Of a stretch of 64,000 nucleotides of DNA, positions 1 to 12,600 are shown piece after piece. Location of the stretch: contig JAGSPU010000052.1 in NCBI GenBank assembly GCA_019321725.1, positions 2,418,001-2,482,000 of the forward strand. The letters run 5' to 3'. This DNA is from Paulownia fortunei. Lineage: Eukaryota; Streptophyta; Magnoliopsida; Lamiales; Paulowniaceae. The position numbers and the translations under genes were made by a program. The notes beneath the pieces are model-generated. The model ran no database searches. It was not told the DNA's origin and saw nothing but the letters and a program-made list of their open reading frames with translations. Numbering within the stretch: position 1 is the first letter of the stretch; each line of letters opens with the position of its first letter.

Positions 1-1762
1 ATTTTTGGGTAGGAATTCTTTTTAACAATTTTTTCAAAATCAAATTATGCAAAATTTGAAGTTATTGTATGAAAAGGGTAAGTAATATACGTTATGGTTT
101 ATGACTCATTTAGAATCACTATAATAAAATTGTAAGAATCGCGGATGAAGATTTTTATATTTGGTGTTTGTTTGAAAAAGAAATATATATAATGTAGGTA
201 TGGACGAGACTTCTAACTGATATGTGCATGCATAACACGTGTGAGTGAAAAGCTAAAGGGCTTTTAGACGAATGAATTAATTTGTGTCGTTTACTGATTA
301 AAGTCTTGTTATGTTGGAATTTTCTTCTGGATATTATTATGTATGTATGTAATATAAATTTCAATATAATTGGCCAACTAATCGAGAAAAGATATTCCGG
401 TGTTAGAATTTTGCTTCCCTATTTTCCCCATCACCAAAAACCAATCAAATAAAATTACAATTTTGTGTGCTTTTATAAGTGAAATAGATATAAATGGGGT
501 ATAAATATAACGGGTGCATATGCCCTTTTTGGCTAGTTAGACTGAATTTCCCCTTGTGGTCTAGTGAAGGAAAATGGGAGAAAAAGTAGAAAAAAGGATG
601 ACTAAATTTGGAAATTTAAAAATGGAAAGGAAATAAATGATGGGTTTGAAACAACCCTAATTTGGTACATTGCCATTTGGTAGAGGCTTACTATGTTTGA
701 TATTACATGTAAATAATCCTTTGTGTATACCCTTACCTTTCTTAGGGTATAAAGACTAATGAAGGCAAAGGTGAATTTTTTTGGAAAGGAAATATGGAAG
801 GCTATATGTGGGAATCTTGCACCATATTGTGACCCCAATTACCTTATGGTTGTGGGCTTTCCAAGTTTGGAATGTCATAATTCTAATAGGAGCTAGAAAT
901 TCTACCCTCTTTACAAAGTATGTGCAATAATATTCCTACATTGTTATAAGGTGATTAAATGGATGTTACAATTTTCAATTGATTTAGGATCTACATGTGC
1001 CTTGTAAACAAACTGAAAAAAGTGATTATACATTAATGATGTAGTGCATTTCTCATTGAAAAACTCATATGTTCACTTGGTATGAAAATAACAAATGATA
1101 AGGATCAAGTAACGTAGTGTCGATGTAGTGTAATACTCAATATTTGATATTTTTTCATATCTAGTGTATACAAATTTTTTTCTAAAAAATTGCATACATA
1201 ATATTGATATGTATGTCAATTAATGCAATGTAACAATTTATTTTGTGAACTTTCCTCTCCAAATGTCTAAAAAAGATAAGGATGACCAAATTTGGAAAGG
1301 AAAAAAGTTGAAATGGTGGAACTAATTCCCTTGTATAGAAATCCTCCTGCATTATCTTGGTGATGAGCTTTCTTTGAAAAGTTGAATATGATAGCATATT
1401 TGCTGATACTTCTCTATTAGGATTAGCAAACAAATTTGTTATTTACATTATCTATATTAGAATATGAGTAAAAATATTTGTTTTGTGGTCGATAAGAGTA
1501 TTTATGGGGTCGGCTCGAGTTAATCGGGATATATTAATTTAATAAAATAAATAATCAAATAAAAAAACTCACATCAAAATATTGAGAATCTAATATATAA
1601 TTACAGAAATATATGTGGCGTAACTCAAATCCAAAACTTCATAATTGTAAGTAACAACTAATAAAATGGTGTGGTAATATATCTAGTGGCATTCAAATGG
1701 ACGTTCATGGTGTCGTCTCAAGTGAATTGGGACTGTATTAATGGTTCCTATATAAGTCCAAG

Positions 1763-1793
1763 CCCCCCCCCCCCCCCCCCCCCCCCCGCCCCC
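1763..1793. repeat. Poly-C tract (C25-G-C5)
   Basis: A run of 25 cytosines, one G and five more cytosines interrupts otherwise AT-rich DNA. The complementary strand is G-rich and could form stacked G-quadruplexes, and the C strand an i-motif. Such a run is also where length calls are least reliable, so its exact length should not be trusted. Confidence 0.85.
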
Positions 1794-1908
1794 AGTCCGG
1801 CTTGGAAACTAGTAATTTAAATTTAAGCCCTAATGTGGCTAGGTTAGGGCTTGCTAAGAATTACTTGGGCTTATACCCACTTTAAAAACCTCATATCCTA
1901 GTATTATT

Positions 1909-2254
1909 TAGAGATGGTTATGAAATGGGTTTAAATTTAAATATGTTTCAAATTCAGTCCATTTAAAATAAATTTTTACTGTTACAAATAGGTTCGAGTA
2001 GGTTTAAAATTTTTATTTTTAAATTCGTCCTTTTATTTTTTAAATTATTATATATGTGATATTTTTTTAAAACTAATATTTTTTAAAAAATTTAGTTTAT
2101 TATTAAAAAAAATATTTCTAATAATTTTAAACTAATAAAATGGTCTATCCTGTCGAGACGGGATCTAGGACCGATCCAAATCCTAAAAATTCTTGACAGG
2201 ACGAGTCTCGAATTTGGTTAAACCCGCTTCAAACCCATCACGTTACCATCCCTA
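1909..2254. mobile_element. Candidate hAT-like MITE, about 346 bp
   Basis: The left end reads TAGAGATGGTTATGAAATGG and the right end, on the other strand, reads TAGGGATGGTAACGTGATGG, giving imperfect terminal inverted repeats of about 24 bp. The interior is AT-rich and non-coding. TAGGGATG-type ends resemble plant hAT non-autonomous elements. I see no clean 8-bp target duplication (flanks gtattatt and ataaatct), so the exact ends or the class may be wrong. Confidence 0.45.
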
Positions 2255-3077
2255 ATAAATCTAATAATAATGAAAACACACAATACTTGTACACAAATTA
2301 TCATTTGCTCAAATTAAATAAAATGTGAAACTAAGATGAATAAAGTTGAAACTATTAAGTTATGATATTTTCTCAGTAGTAAATTGCAAGTAAATACCAA
2401 AGGAAGAAAAATAAACATGGCACCAATTATAAAACATTGGTGTTTGAGAATTAGGGGTTTTATGTCTAAATATCTAAATTAATAAAAGACATATTGAAAA
2501 TAAATCACTTAAGTGTGAGGTTGAGATGACCCGTCCACGCTCTCAATTCTTTGTTCAAGTCAAGCCCATCATTTTTTGTGGGCCTAAATTTTAAAATCAA
2601 ACTTGTTTATGGGATCCAAAGTGGGCCCAAGAACCAAAACTACTATCATAATTTCTCCGAAGCAAGAGGTTTATTAATCGAGCATCGATAATAATTTTCA
2701 GTCTCTAAATGTAATTTTGTCCTATTGGTGAGTTTAAAACTCAAAAGTACATTTATACTTTTTGATTAGATTTATAATTATATTTGATCCATTTTTGAAA
2801 TCTTAATATACATAATGATATAATGAATTATTTGACTCTAAATAATAATGATGTCAACTCTCAGTCTCAATTGTTTTGACAATCAAATTTAGAAGGTTCA
2901 TCCAAGTAAAGAAAACATTAATTAAATTAGGCTGAAAGATTGTAATTCCAATCTTTGATTGTTTCCTAAAAAGCTAAACAAATCTTATTAAATTGTACTA
3001 ATATTAAATACTTGGTCGTAATTTTGCTTTTACACAAAAGCTAATAAATTAATTAGGGAAAGAATCTAGTTTTAAAC

Positions 3078-3400
3078 AAAGGCCCAAATCTCAAGCCCAA
3101 CCCAAAGCCCAAAGCAGAGCTTATTATTCTTAGCTCAGAAATAAACGGCCCAGATCAATCCTTGTCCCTACCACATTGAATTCAAATTTACAGAAGTAAC
3201 GTTACGATTCCGGAGCCTCAGGTTTGGAATATCCGAACCTAATTTTTTCCCCAAAGAAAGAAAAGAAAGGTCTATTAATTAATACGGTAACTCTTTCATT
3301 CTCTTCACCTCAACTGAAAAAGATTCCAAGTTTGATTACAAACCCCCATTTCAGTCTTGATTTCCTCTCGCTAAAATATAGGGAAAACTTTTTAGGGTTT
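3078..3400 (+). promoter_or_regulatory. Kinesin promoter and 5' leader: site II, AACGG and telo-box motifs
   Basis: Site II-type elements (GGCCCA or AGCCCA) occur at 3081, 3094, 3107 and 3148. A mitosis-specific-activator-like core (AACGGCC) lies at 3144-3150, and a telo-box on the opposite sense (TTAGGGTTT) at 3392-3400. In plants, site II plus telo-box is typical of genes expressed in dividing cells, and AACGG cores bind three-repeat MYB factors at G2/M. This suits a mitotic kinesin. The motif positions are read directly; the regulation is inferred. Confidence 0.5.
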
Positions 3401-3601
3401 TGTTTTCTTTCTATGTAATCAGGCTCAGTTGTGGAAAGAAATCTTGAATGTATGTTCTTGGATATTTTTCTCTTGATAAATATATGAACTTTATATATAC
3501 ACACATTTATGTTTGGTAATGTTGTGTGTGTGATTAGGATACTGGTGTCAAAAATGATTAATGGGTTCTTGTTTTTGTGATGGTGATATATTGCAGTTTC
3601 A

Positions 3602-6600
3602 ATGGAGGATTTAACAAGAAGAGGGAGAATGGGTGAGTTGAATTTTGGCTTCAAGAAGGGCTGAAGAAGCAGGTATGGTTTATTTGTTTTTACGTTGATT
3701 ATTTCTTCATATGTTACTTTTTGGTTGAATTTATCTGTGTGGTTAGTTACTGAAAGGATGCATGCATGATGAATTCTTTTGATAGTAAACTCAGGGTAAT
3801 TTAATGTTTTATTTTATCTGCAGTCAATCCAGGAGATGAGGGTTTTTACTTTTCTGACAACTGCTTTCTTAAGTGCAATTATTTTTTTTTGACGTTTTTT
3901 TGTTGCTTTTCTAATTTTGTTTACTGGACCAGATGAGAGAGTATAATAGTGTTTTGATTGTTTTTTAGTATCTTTTGGATGGCTGTAACTTGTAGCGAAA
4001 ATAAGGACACGGGCTTTCAGTGTGGAACATGTTGATTATTGAACGGTTTATGTTTATCTATTAAGTTTTTCTAGAGTATTACCTTATGCTCATTCGGCTG
4101 TTTACGGAAAGATTCGTGATCGTTATTTTGTTGCTTTCTGTGAGTGTGTGATTTAACTCTTTAAGATTCACTGGTTATAGAGGGCTAATTAAGTTTGTCA
4201 TGCTCAATATTTGTCGTGTTCTCTTATTGAACTCATAGCTTTGAGAAGATATCAAGCTGTCCATTGGCTTGATTACCTAGTGGGCCACTTGGAATACCGA
4301 GCCAGCCGTCCGAGAAAGAGTTTATCTTGCTTGAGAAATGGATTAATCCTTTGCAACGTAATCAACAAAATTCAAACTGGTTCAGTTCCAAAGGTATGTT
4401 GTCCAAGTTTATGTTCACATGCGTGTGCCTAATTCTTAAGGACTTGAAACATTTTGATTTTTAATTTTTTGGTTTCACAAAAAAAACTTTTATTAGGTCA
4501 TAGAAAATACATCACCTTCGCAGTCACTCCCATGGGATTCCCAGCCATTGCCAGCTTATCAATACTTTGAGAATGTTCGCAACTTTCTAATGGCTGTGGA
4601 AGAACTGAAGCTTCCTAATTTTGAAGCTTCTGTTTTTGAAAGGTAAGAATCGAATTCCGTTTTGTTGCAGCAACTAACATGCACCTCAGTACCAAAATTC
4701 CATCAGCAATTTTATTTTGTGTACTTAGGAAAATCTGGAAGAGGGATCATCAACTAAGGTTGTTGATTGCATTTTGGCGCTGAAGGATTACCATGAGTGG
4801 AAGCAAATGACAGGAGGCAATGGACTTTATAAACCACTCAGATCACCTCTTATTGTGCATTCAGCTGGTAGAATTCATGCTCGTAGTCCAGCATTGGTTT
4901 CTTATGATAGTTCCAGGCAATTAGACATGTCAGGAGGCAGCAACAAGCCAATGCCATCAGCGAGTGATATCAGGAAACTTGAAGGTAGTTTAACTGGTTT
5001 CAGATTATTAAAACATTTCATGTCTGCCTGAAATTAGTTGTCATGCACTTAAAATGGACAATGAATGCAGAACTGTTAACATTTCTGGAAGACCTGATTT
5101 TGTATTTTGGAAGATACTATAAGAAACTATTCATGTCAATATTGTTCAAGTTTGGTTGATCAATTGATGCCGTTTCGATGATAATTAGTCAAATATCGTA
5201 GATTTTCCATTGAGATTGACTGATAAAAATAACAATTATTTGACAAAGATTTTAGGATAAATGCTGTTATACCTCTAACTCAAGAATCCTATTAAAACTA
5301 TCAGGTTGATTTTACACAATAGAGGGAGTTACGTATTTTGTGAATTCTGTTACATCTTAAGACAAGAATGGATAGTACTTCTGTCTGTTTACCTGTTTAG
5401 TGTCCCCAGAACACTAAAATTTTCATTTCGTTGAATGGTCATGTTTATTTCCTAATATATTTACTAATACTTGTTTATAAAATTCTACAGGTACAATTGT
5501 CAAGGCTCTTGCTGAACATATGGTTGACACAAAGGAGAACATGGACAATAACCTATTTGTTTCTTATCGTAGTGGAAGTGTGGTGTGTGTGTAACTTCTA
5601 ATTTTGATCATTGTTTCCTGGAAACAAAAAGAAATTCAAAATTTGCTCATGATTCTATTTTCGCCTTTTAATAGGATTCAGTGAACTTCTTCAGCAAGAT
5701 TCTATCAAGTTGCTTGGAGGAACAATTTCGAAGAAAATTTCCTGAGGTAAGTCATTAATCATATAAATGAAGTTACCTTACTTCCAAAGTGAAATCTGGC
5801 TCATCAATCTAAAAGTGTGTCAAGTAAGATTGCCCAGAGATAAACTTAGAAGTTCAGGGGACTTCATGATTTTGTCCAGTTGCTAGATTAATAGATTTTA
5901 GTTCATGTACTTTTTTCAGTAACTATTTTCTGAGTATAATTTTGCAGTAGAGATTATGTCCCCTAATAACAAGATATGATACAAGAACTAGAGATTTCAT
6001 TAATAGAAAGACATAAAGAAGGAAAGACAGAAAGATGGAAAGAGCAGAAGTGGCAACCACTATTTTATGGAGATATATAACCATTTTTGTTTTGTCTTGA
6101 TGATTGGATGACATGCACATTAGATTTTAATATCTAAATTTTAGGCCATATTTATCTTTTACCTGCCTGATTCCGAAATTTTCTTTAGTTGGTTAAATAT
6201 TCAACTAAGTCCACCATGGCAGCTAACATCCGTACAGTTGTAGTAAATCTTGGATGTGTTGAGGCACATTTGTGATTTATACATGAGTCATGAAGCTTCC
6301 AGAATTTTTCTCAGTATGTGTGTAACAAAATTTGTTTAAGCAAATTACAACTTTTCCAAGGTTCTGGTAAGTAACTCATGTCAACCTGGATTGATATATC
6401 AATATTTGTATTCCATTCTTAGATTCAAATGTTTATACAAGTGTTATGTCATAATGGTGCCATTATTATGGATTACAGTCAAACTATTTTCATTCTTGTT
6501 CGGCACTAGATTTAATTTGATTTATTTGAAAGAAAAGGGTTCACAACCCATAGTTTTTCAGATATTTTTTTGAACTTGTTATTAAATGCTGCAATCACTA

Positions 6601-9600
6601 TCAAATAATTTGCTTTTCTTTTCCATACTGATGTCACAGAGCCACGCAGATGAATCTAGTGAATATCTTCTTGTACTTCTCATGTATTTGTTGATATAAG
6701 ATTGACAGCTGCATCTTCTTTGTATCCACAACCAGATAATCGAGTTTATTGGACCATTTAAAAGAAAGAAGTTGCTCACCTTTCATTCCAAATTTGTGCC
6801 CCTTGCAGATTTGTCAAATCTAGTAAACCGCAAGGTAATTTTCTTAACAGCATCGGCAGAATTTATTACTGAATTTGATTGCTTGATTGTTAAATTTGTT
6901 TGATTTCCTTCTACACAATTAATATCAATAACCACGGTTCATTTTCTACATGAGACCTATAAGCATCCGAGTTCTTCTGTGGCAGATGGTTCAATGTGTT
7001 CTAAATATCTATATTCGCTATAGATGACAATAGGAGCTTATTTTGACAATACATTTCTGCAGTTTGTTTCAACTTGTTAGTCTTTGAATGAGTATTCATC
7101 GGACGAGGAAAACTACATCCAGTTTTTGTCCCAAAAGAATATCTCACTCAGGTTCCGCCTAGTGTTGCCTAATCCTAATGAAGTAGAAATTTTGTGGTGG
7201 ATGGTGTAATGAGGTACACGAAATGCTTTTGACAAGCATTGAATTTTTTGATCAATTTGTTGACTAGTTAACTTAAGCAGCTGTTTTCGCAGCTCTTTGA
7301 TTTTCAATATAGAATTTCTTACTGCACTCACACTTTTCCTTGATTTCTTACATATGTCAACTTTTGACATTATTGAAGTTTGTTTTCACTTAGAGATTGA
7401 GATAAACCATATTATTACAAGCAGAGATTTCAATATAAATATGTGGACAATTTCTACTTATTCCAATTTGTTGTAACATAGATGAATTATTTGGTCAATA
7501 GTGTTGCAGAGCTTGCTTGAAGAAGGGTAACTGCAATCACTGGAATCTAGTTGAGCAGCAAGAAAGGGAGCTTTTGGTAAGCTTTTTTACCTTTCGTGGT
7601 TCAGTTTCATCTCTCAATATTCTACATGTCCAATTTTACATTATGTGATAACTCAGTGTTTTATAATTGAACTTACTTCCATAAGGTTTTGCATTGGATT
7701 TACTCAGCTATTTAGCTGCATGTATGCAGATTTTAACCAGCAATTTCCTTTCAGCAAAAGATTAATCACCATAGATGAGAATAGCTTAAATCACTGTCTT
7801 TGCTCTCTTTAAGATTTGATAATTATCCACATAAACTTACCAAATTTCTTGCCCTTGTGAATTGCAATTTTCCAATTGTTCTGTAAATTATTGAGGTATT
7901 CATCATAACCTGAGTGCAAGGTTTATAAGATGTGTGTATCTTGATTTATTTTGCCTATGAATGGAAAAAAGTTTAAGAAATGTAGAAATCTTTTAAGCTT
8001 TATAAGCAATCTAATCTAAAGTAGAATTAGTCCCAGAATGTCTAAACTCTTGTGCAGGTAGAAGTACATCCGCAAGCTTATTACTCACAGTAAACCTGCC
8101 TTTCATTTTACATTGCAGTCCAAGACAAACTGTGTCTTTTCCGAATAATCCTTATCTCTTTTGCTGGTAATTCTAATTTACATCGGCTGGCCAGTATGCA
8201 TGATCTTCTTCGTCTTCTAGGTTCTACCTTATTCTTGGACATGTTCCCTGCTTCCTTCACCAAGGAATTGTTTTACAGTTCGCCTGTTTAATTAATGGAG
8301 TCGCTTAAAGTCAGGAAACCAACTTAAGTTAGCTGTCAGTAGTTTCTGATTACATTTGAAGCAGCTAAATTTGGCACACTTTATCGTCCACAAAGCGAAT
8401 AAGAGCTGGCACTCAATAGAGAGGGAACGTTTTGTTCTTTTTTGTTATACATCCTATCTCTCCTCCCTACTTTCCTCATCACTTTCAGAGTTGTTATTGG
8501 TTACTAAAATAGTAATCCAAGTAAAAGTCACTTCCTTCGACTGTGGCACAAAGAAGGTCTGGATTGGAGCCCGTACACGTTCACCTGAAATTGGCTGGAA
8601 ATTAACTACCCAAAAGTGGATCCAAGCAGTCAGACTTGAGCCCTTAATCCAGCATGAACCTGTGATCATAATGCCTCCTATTACTGAATGAACCAGAGTC
8701 AGGTTTCATTGAAAGTAGCTAAGTCAAACTAGAAGTTACTTGGGTAAAGCTTTGGAGGGGTGATTATGCTCTCATCATAATGCCTCCTATTTTACTGAAT
8801 GAACCAGAGTCAGGTTTCATTGAAAGTAGCTAAGTCAAACTAGAAGTTACTGGTTAAAGCTTTGGAGGGGTAATTATGCTATCATCATGGAAACGGCCAC
8901 CTCTAATAGATCACAAAGATATATCTTCATACACTTATTGCAAAATGCAGTGGATCTCATTATTGCAATTTTTATTTTTTTTAATCTCATATCAATCTCA
9001 ACTAATAGGACAACCTCTATATATGCCTCTGCTTGATCAATATGAATGTGCATCATATAGTTCAGCAAGTTTGATGTGATTGAATTCCATTTTTTGGTTG
9101 CAGAATATAAAACTGTTGTTATCAAGTGCAAAGCAAGAGGTTGAGAGCTTGCAATCTCAGCTTCAAAGTGATTTGAAACAACTTGGTACGTTTTTATTCT
9201 GAGAACCTGGTTTCATTCTCCTGCAAGAATGTACAGTGCATGTGCTTGCTATTTAACTTAACCGAGCATGTTATTAGCTTGTAACCCAAAAGTACTAACA
9301 GTACATGCAAATGGATGTATGGAGGACAAATTAATGCACAAATGTGCTTGATACTCCCTTATGCAAATGTGCTAATATAATTGATGATTTTTTTTTTTAT
9401 ATGATATTATTTATTTAACAAAATGCTTGCAAAACCGTAAATTTGGCTTAATCTCTTTGAAGTCATGTGCTGTTTGTTTAAATGGTTTCAGGAGATCAAG
9501 TGCTTGAGATGTCCAGTGCTGCTCTTGGTTATCACAAGGCTGTAAAAGAGAATAGGAATCTGTACAACATGGTTCAGGATCTGAAAGGTTAGTTAAACTT

Positions 9601-12600
9601 ATACTCGTAGACTGTATTCTTTTCCATTGTCTTGTATCATCTTTACTGCTCAAATTCACAAAAAGTTATAGAGCAATAAAAAATATAAGAAGTTCGCAAC
9701 AAAACTATATAACAGAAGAGTCCGGTTAAGTATAAAATAAGAAAGGCTTACATCCTTTTGACAAACCTTTTTCCTCAATTTTATCCAGGATTTATTTATC
9801 CGCCAATTTTTTGTTATGCTTTTTCAGGAAATATTCGAGTTTACTGCAGGATTAGACCTACCTTTAATCCAGAGGTGCAAAATGTTATTGATTTTGTTGG
9901 AAAAGATGGCTCTCTAGTGGTCATAGACCCAAAACCCCTAAAAGATGGAAAGAAAATTTTCCAATTTAATCGTGTGTTTGGTCCAACGGCCACTCAAGGT
10001 AATTGAGATTCTCTTATATGTTGGGAAGGCTTGATCTTATAGTTGCTTTGTGGATAATTATATCTGATCTTTCAGACGAGGTTTTCAGAGACACGCAGCC
10101 TCTTGTTAGATCTGTAATGGACGGTTACAATGTCTGTATTTTCGCCTATGGTCAAACTGGATCTGGCAAAACACATACTATGGTGAGTTTTAGTCATAGT
10201 ACTGCAAATCCATACCTTTTTTCTTCTTGTATTTAGTCTACATATATTTATATGAATTGCTGGTGATTATGAAAATATTGCTTGCTCAATAAACACTTTC
10301 TGTTGATAGTATGGTCCTCCGGGTGGATCAGCCAAGGAGTTGGGAATCAGTTATTTGGCTCTTAATGATCTTTTTGGACTGTCCGACCAAAGAAAGGACA
10401 TCACAAAGTATGAAATTCAAGTACAGATGGTTGAGATATACAATGAACAAGTTCGTGATCTTCTTGCAGAAGATTCAGGCGCTAGAAAATATCCTTTCAC
10501 ATTTAGACATTCTATGGTCTACTTCATTATCATTGGAAGTTCATTTAGGTTGTGAAAACTGCATTGGGAAAGAATGAACAAATGCACCGTTCTTTATTCT
10601 TGATTTTTGCATTTGCACAGAGTTGGTTTCTTAACTATTAGTAAATTAGAGATCCAGAGTTGTGTAAGCAACAATAACTTGGCTCTTCCAGATGCTACAT
10701 TGCATCCTGTGAAGTCCACAGTGGATGTCATAAATTTGATGAAACTTGGTGAAGGGAACCGTGCAGTTGGTTCTACTGCCATTAATATTAGAAGCAGTTG
10801 TTCACACAGGTTTTTCAATTTCTTAAGGTTATTTTACATATTCATTGTTGTCCTGACTAACTGGCTGCGAATAAACATTACTTCTTTTGTGCAGTGTATT
10901 GTCTGTCCATGTGCACGGCAAAGATGCCTCTGGAAGCATACTTCGTAGCTGCCTCCATTTGGTGGATCTAGCAGGCAGTGAACAGATTGAAAAGTCAGAG
11001 GTTACTGGGGATGGACTCCGAGAAGCACAGCACATAAACGAATCTCTTGCTTGTTTGGTAGATGTTATCACAGCCTTGGCGCAGAAGAACCCTCATATTC
11101 CCTACCGAAATAGCAAGCTCACTTTACTTCTGCAGAACTCTTTAGGTATTATGGTGCAAGTACTATAATCAATATCTCAGCAATAATCTTTTCGAATGCC
11201 TAGACAATTTTATAACCCTGTGATATGAAATGCTTGTTTATATAGAAAGTCTTTTCTTTTTCTTTCAAATAATAATTGCAAATATTTTCAAAGTGTGGTG
11301 CCGTCTTATGCATTTGATAACATGGCAAGTGCAAGAGGATTGCACCACAGCGAAGCACAGCTCTATACAAGTTAATTTGTTGACACAATATACTGATTGT
11401 AGTTTTCATGAGCAGGAGGAAATGCAAAAACCTTGATGTTTGCTCATGTGAACCCAGAACGTGATTCTTTTGGAGAGACAATGAGTACTTTAAAATTTGC
11501 TCAGAGGATCTCAACAGTAGAACTTGGTGCAGCTCGTGCAAATAAAGAGAGCAGTGAGGTGTTAGAGCTTAAAGCACAGGTAGATAGACTACTAGCTTCT
11601 TTTTCTGGAAAGATCTATTAGTTGCTCATGCTGTCAGAGTCGTTGATTTTGTGATTTGTTAGCATGATGAGATTGCTTCAAAATTTTACAGATAGAGAGC
11701 CTCAAAAAGGCATTGGGTAACAAGGAAGTCCAGACTCCTCCGACGAAAAAAATGAAGGAAGCAGCAAGAACACCATTTGAGAAACCTAAACAAATGACTG
11801 AGCGAACACCTCCACGCGCCAGAAGGTTAAGCATTGAAAATGGCAACACCATGGCACTGGAGAGATCAATAAATTATGATGACAAAAGGAGAGCCAAAAC
11901 CCCTTCTGTAAAACCTAAACAATTGACTGAGCAAACGCCTCCTCGCTCCAGAAGGTTAAGCATCGAAAATGGCATCACCATGCCACTGGAGAGATCAACG
12001 AATCATGATGACAAAAAGGGAGCCAAGACCCCTTCTGCAAAAACTCGCTCTAGAAGATTAAGTCTAGAAGGGCCAAGAAATGCGCAGGACTCTGACCAGA
12101 TGAAATTACCAGAAGTGAAAAGCAAGCCTATAAAGCCAGAAGTAAGGTGCTTGCAAAATCATAGTCAGCTTGAAGATGGAAAGTCAATCACAAAGATATG
12201 TGGACAACAAGAGAGTCGTGGATCTTTGCTGGACCTATCTAATCAAAGGGCTCCTCGGAGTCCATTAAGTTCTGCTCTCAAAAGTCCAGTGGTAAAAATT
12301 GATACAGCAACAATGAAGGTTCCATCTTTTCAAATTCCCAAAACACCCGAACCACAAATAAAATCTAGGAATGAGATCCTAAGAGTGCTGCCAAATGACC
12401 GTAACATCAGGTCAGAAATCCAGACACCTGGCTCGACTCGTGGAAAAGGATCTCAGATAAGAAAATCTCTTCGAACTATTGGGAAATTGATTAATGGGTC
12501 AGAGAAGAGGTATGCAATTGTTTTCATGCTCAGTATGCGGGTTGTTGCAATTCGTATGCAAATTATTCTCTTATAGAAAAAGATAGAATGGTATTAGCAA

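Larger units (their letters stand above)
1..3077. other. AT-rich intergenic region left of the kinesin gene
   Basis: I find no supportable gene here. The longest open frames (about 60-83 codons, minus strand) are AT-rich, lack recognisable motifs and look like chance. The stretch holds a C25 tract at 1763-1787, a MITE candidate at 1909-2254, and two similar short segments (near 595 and 1277, sharing a core around 'aaatttggaaa'). Promoter-like motifs of the downstream kinesin begin near 3080. Confidence 0.6.

Noticed and set aside
3820..3900. Possible extra kinesin exon after 'tatctgcag'
   Set aside because: The segment does not join in any frame to the conserved RRAEEA-ALRRYQ junction, which splices directly from 3672 to 4239.
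10489..10555. Extending kinesin exon 13 to a GT donor near 10548
   Set aside because: It would add about 20 unconserved residues in the motor; the U12-type site at 10489 gives the conserved sequence without additions.
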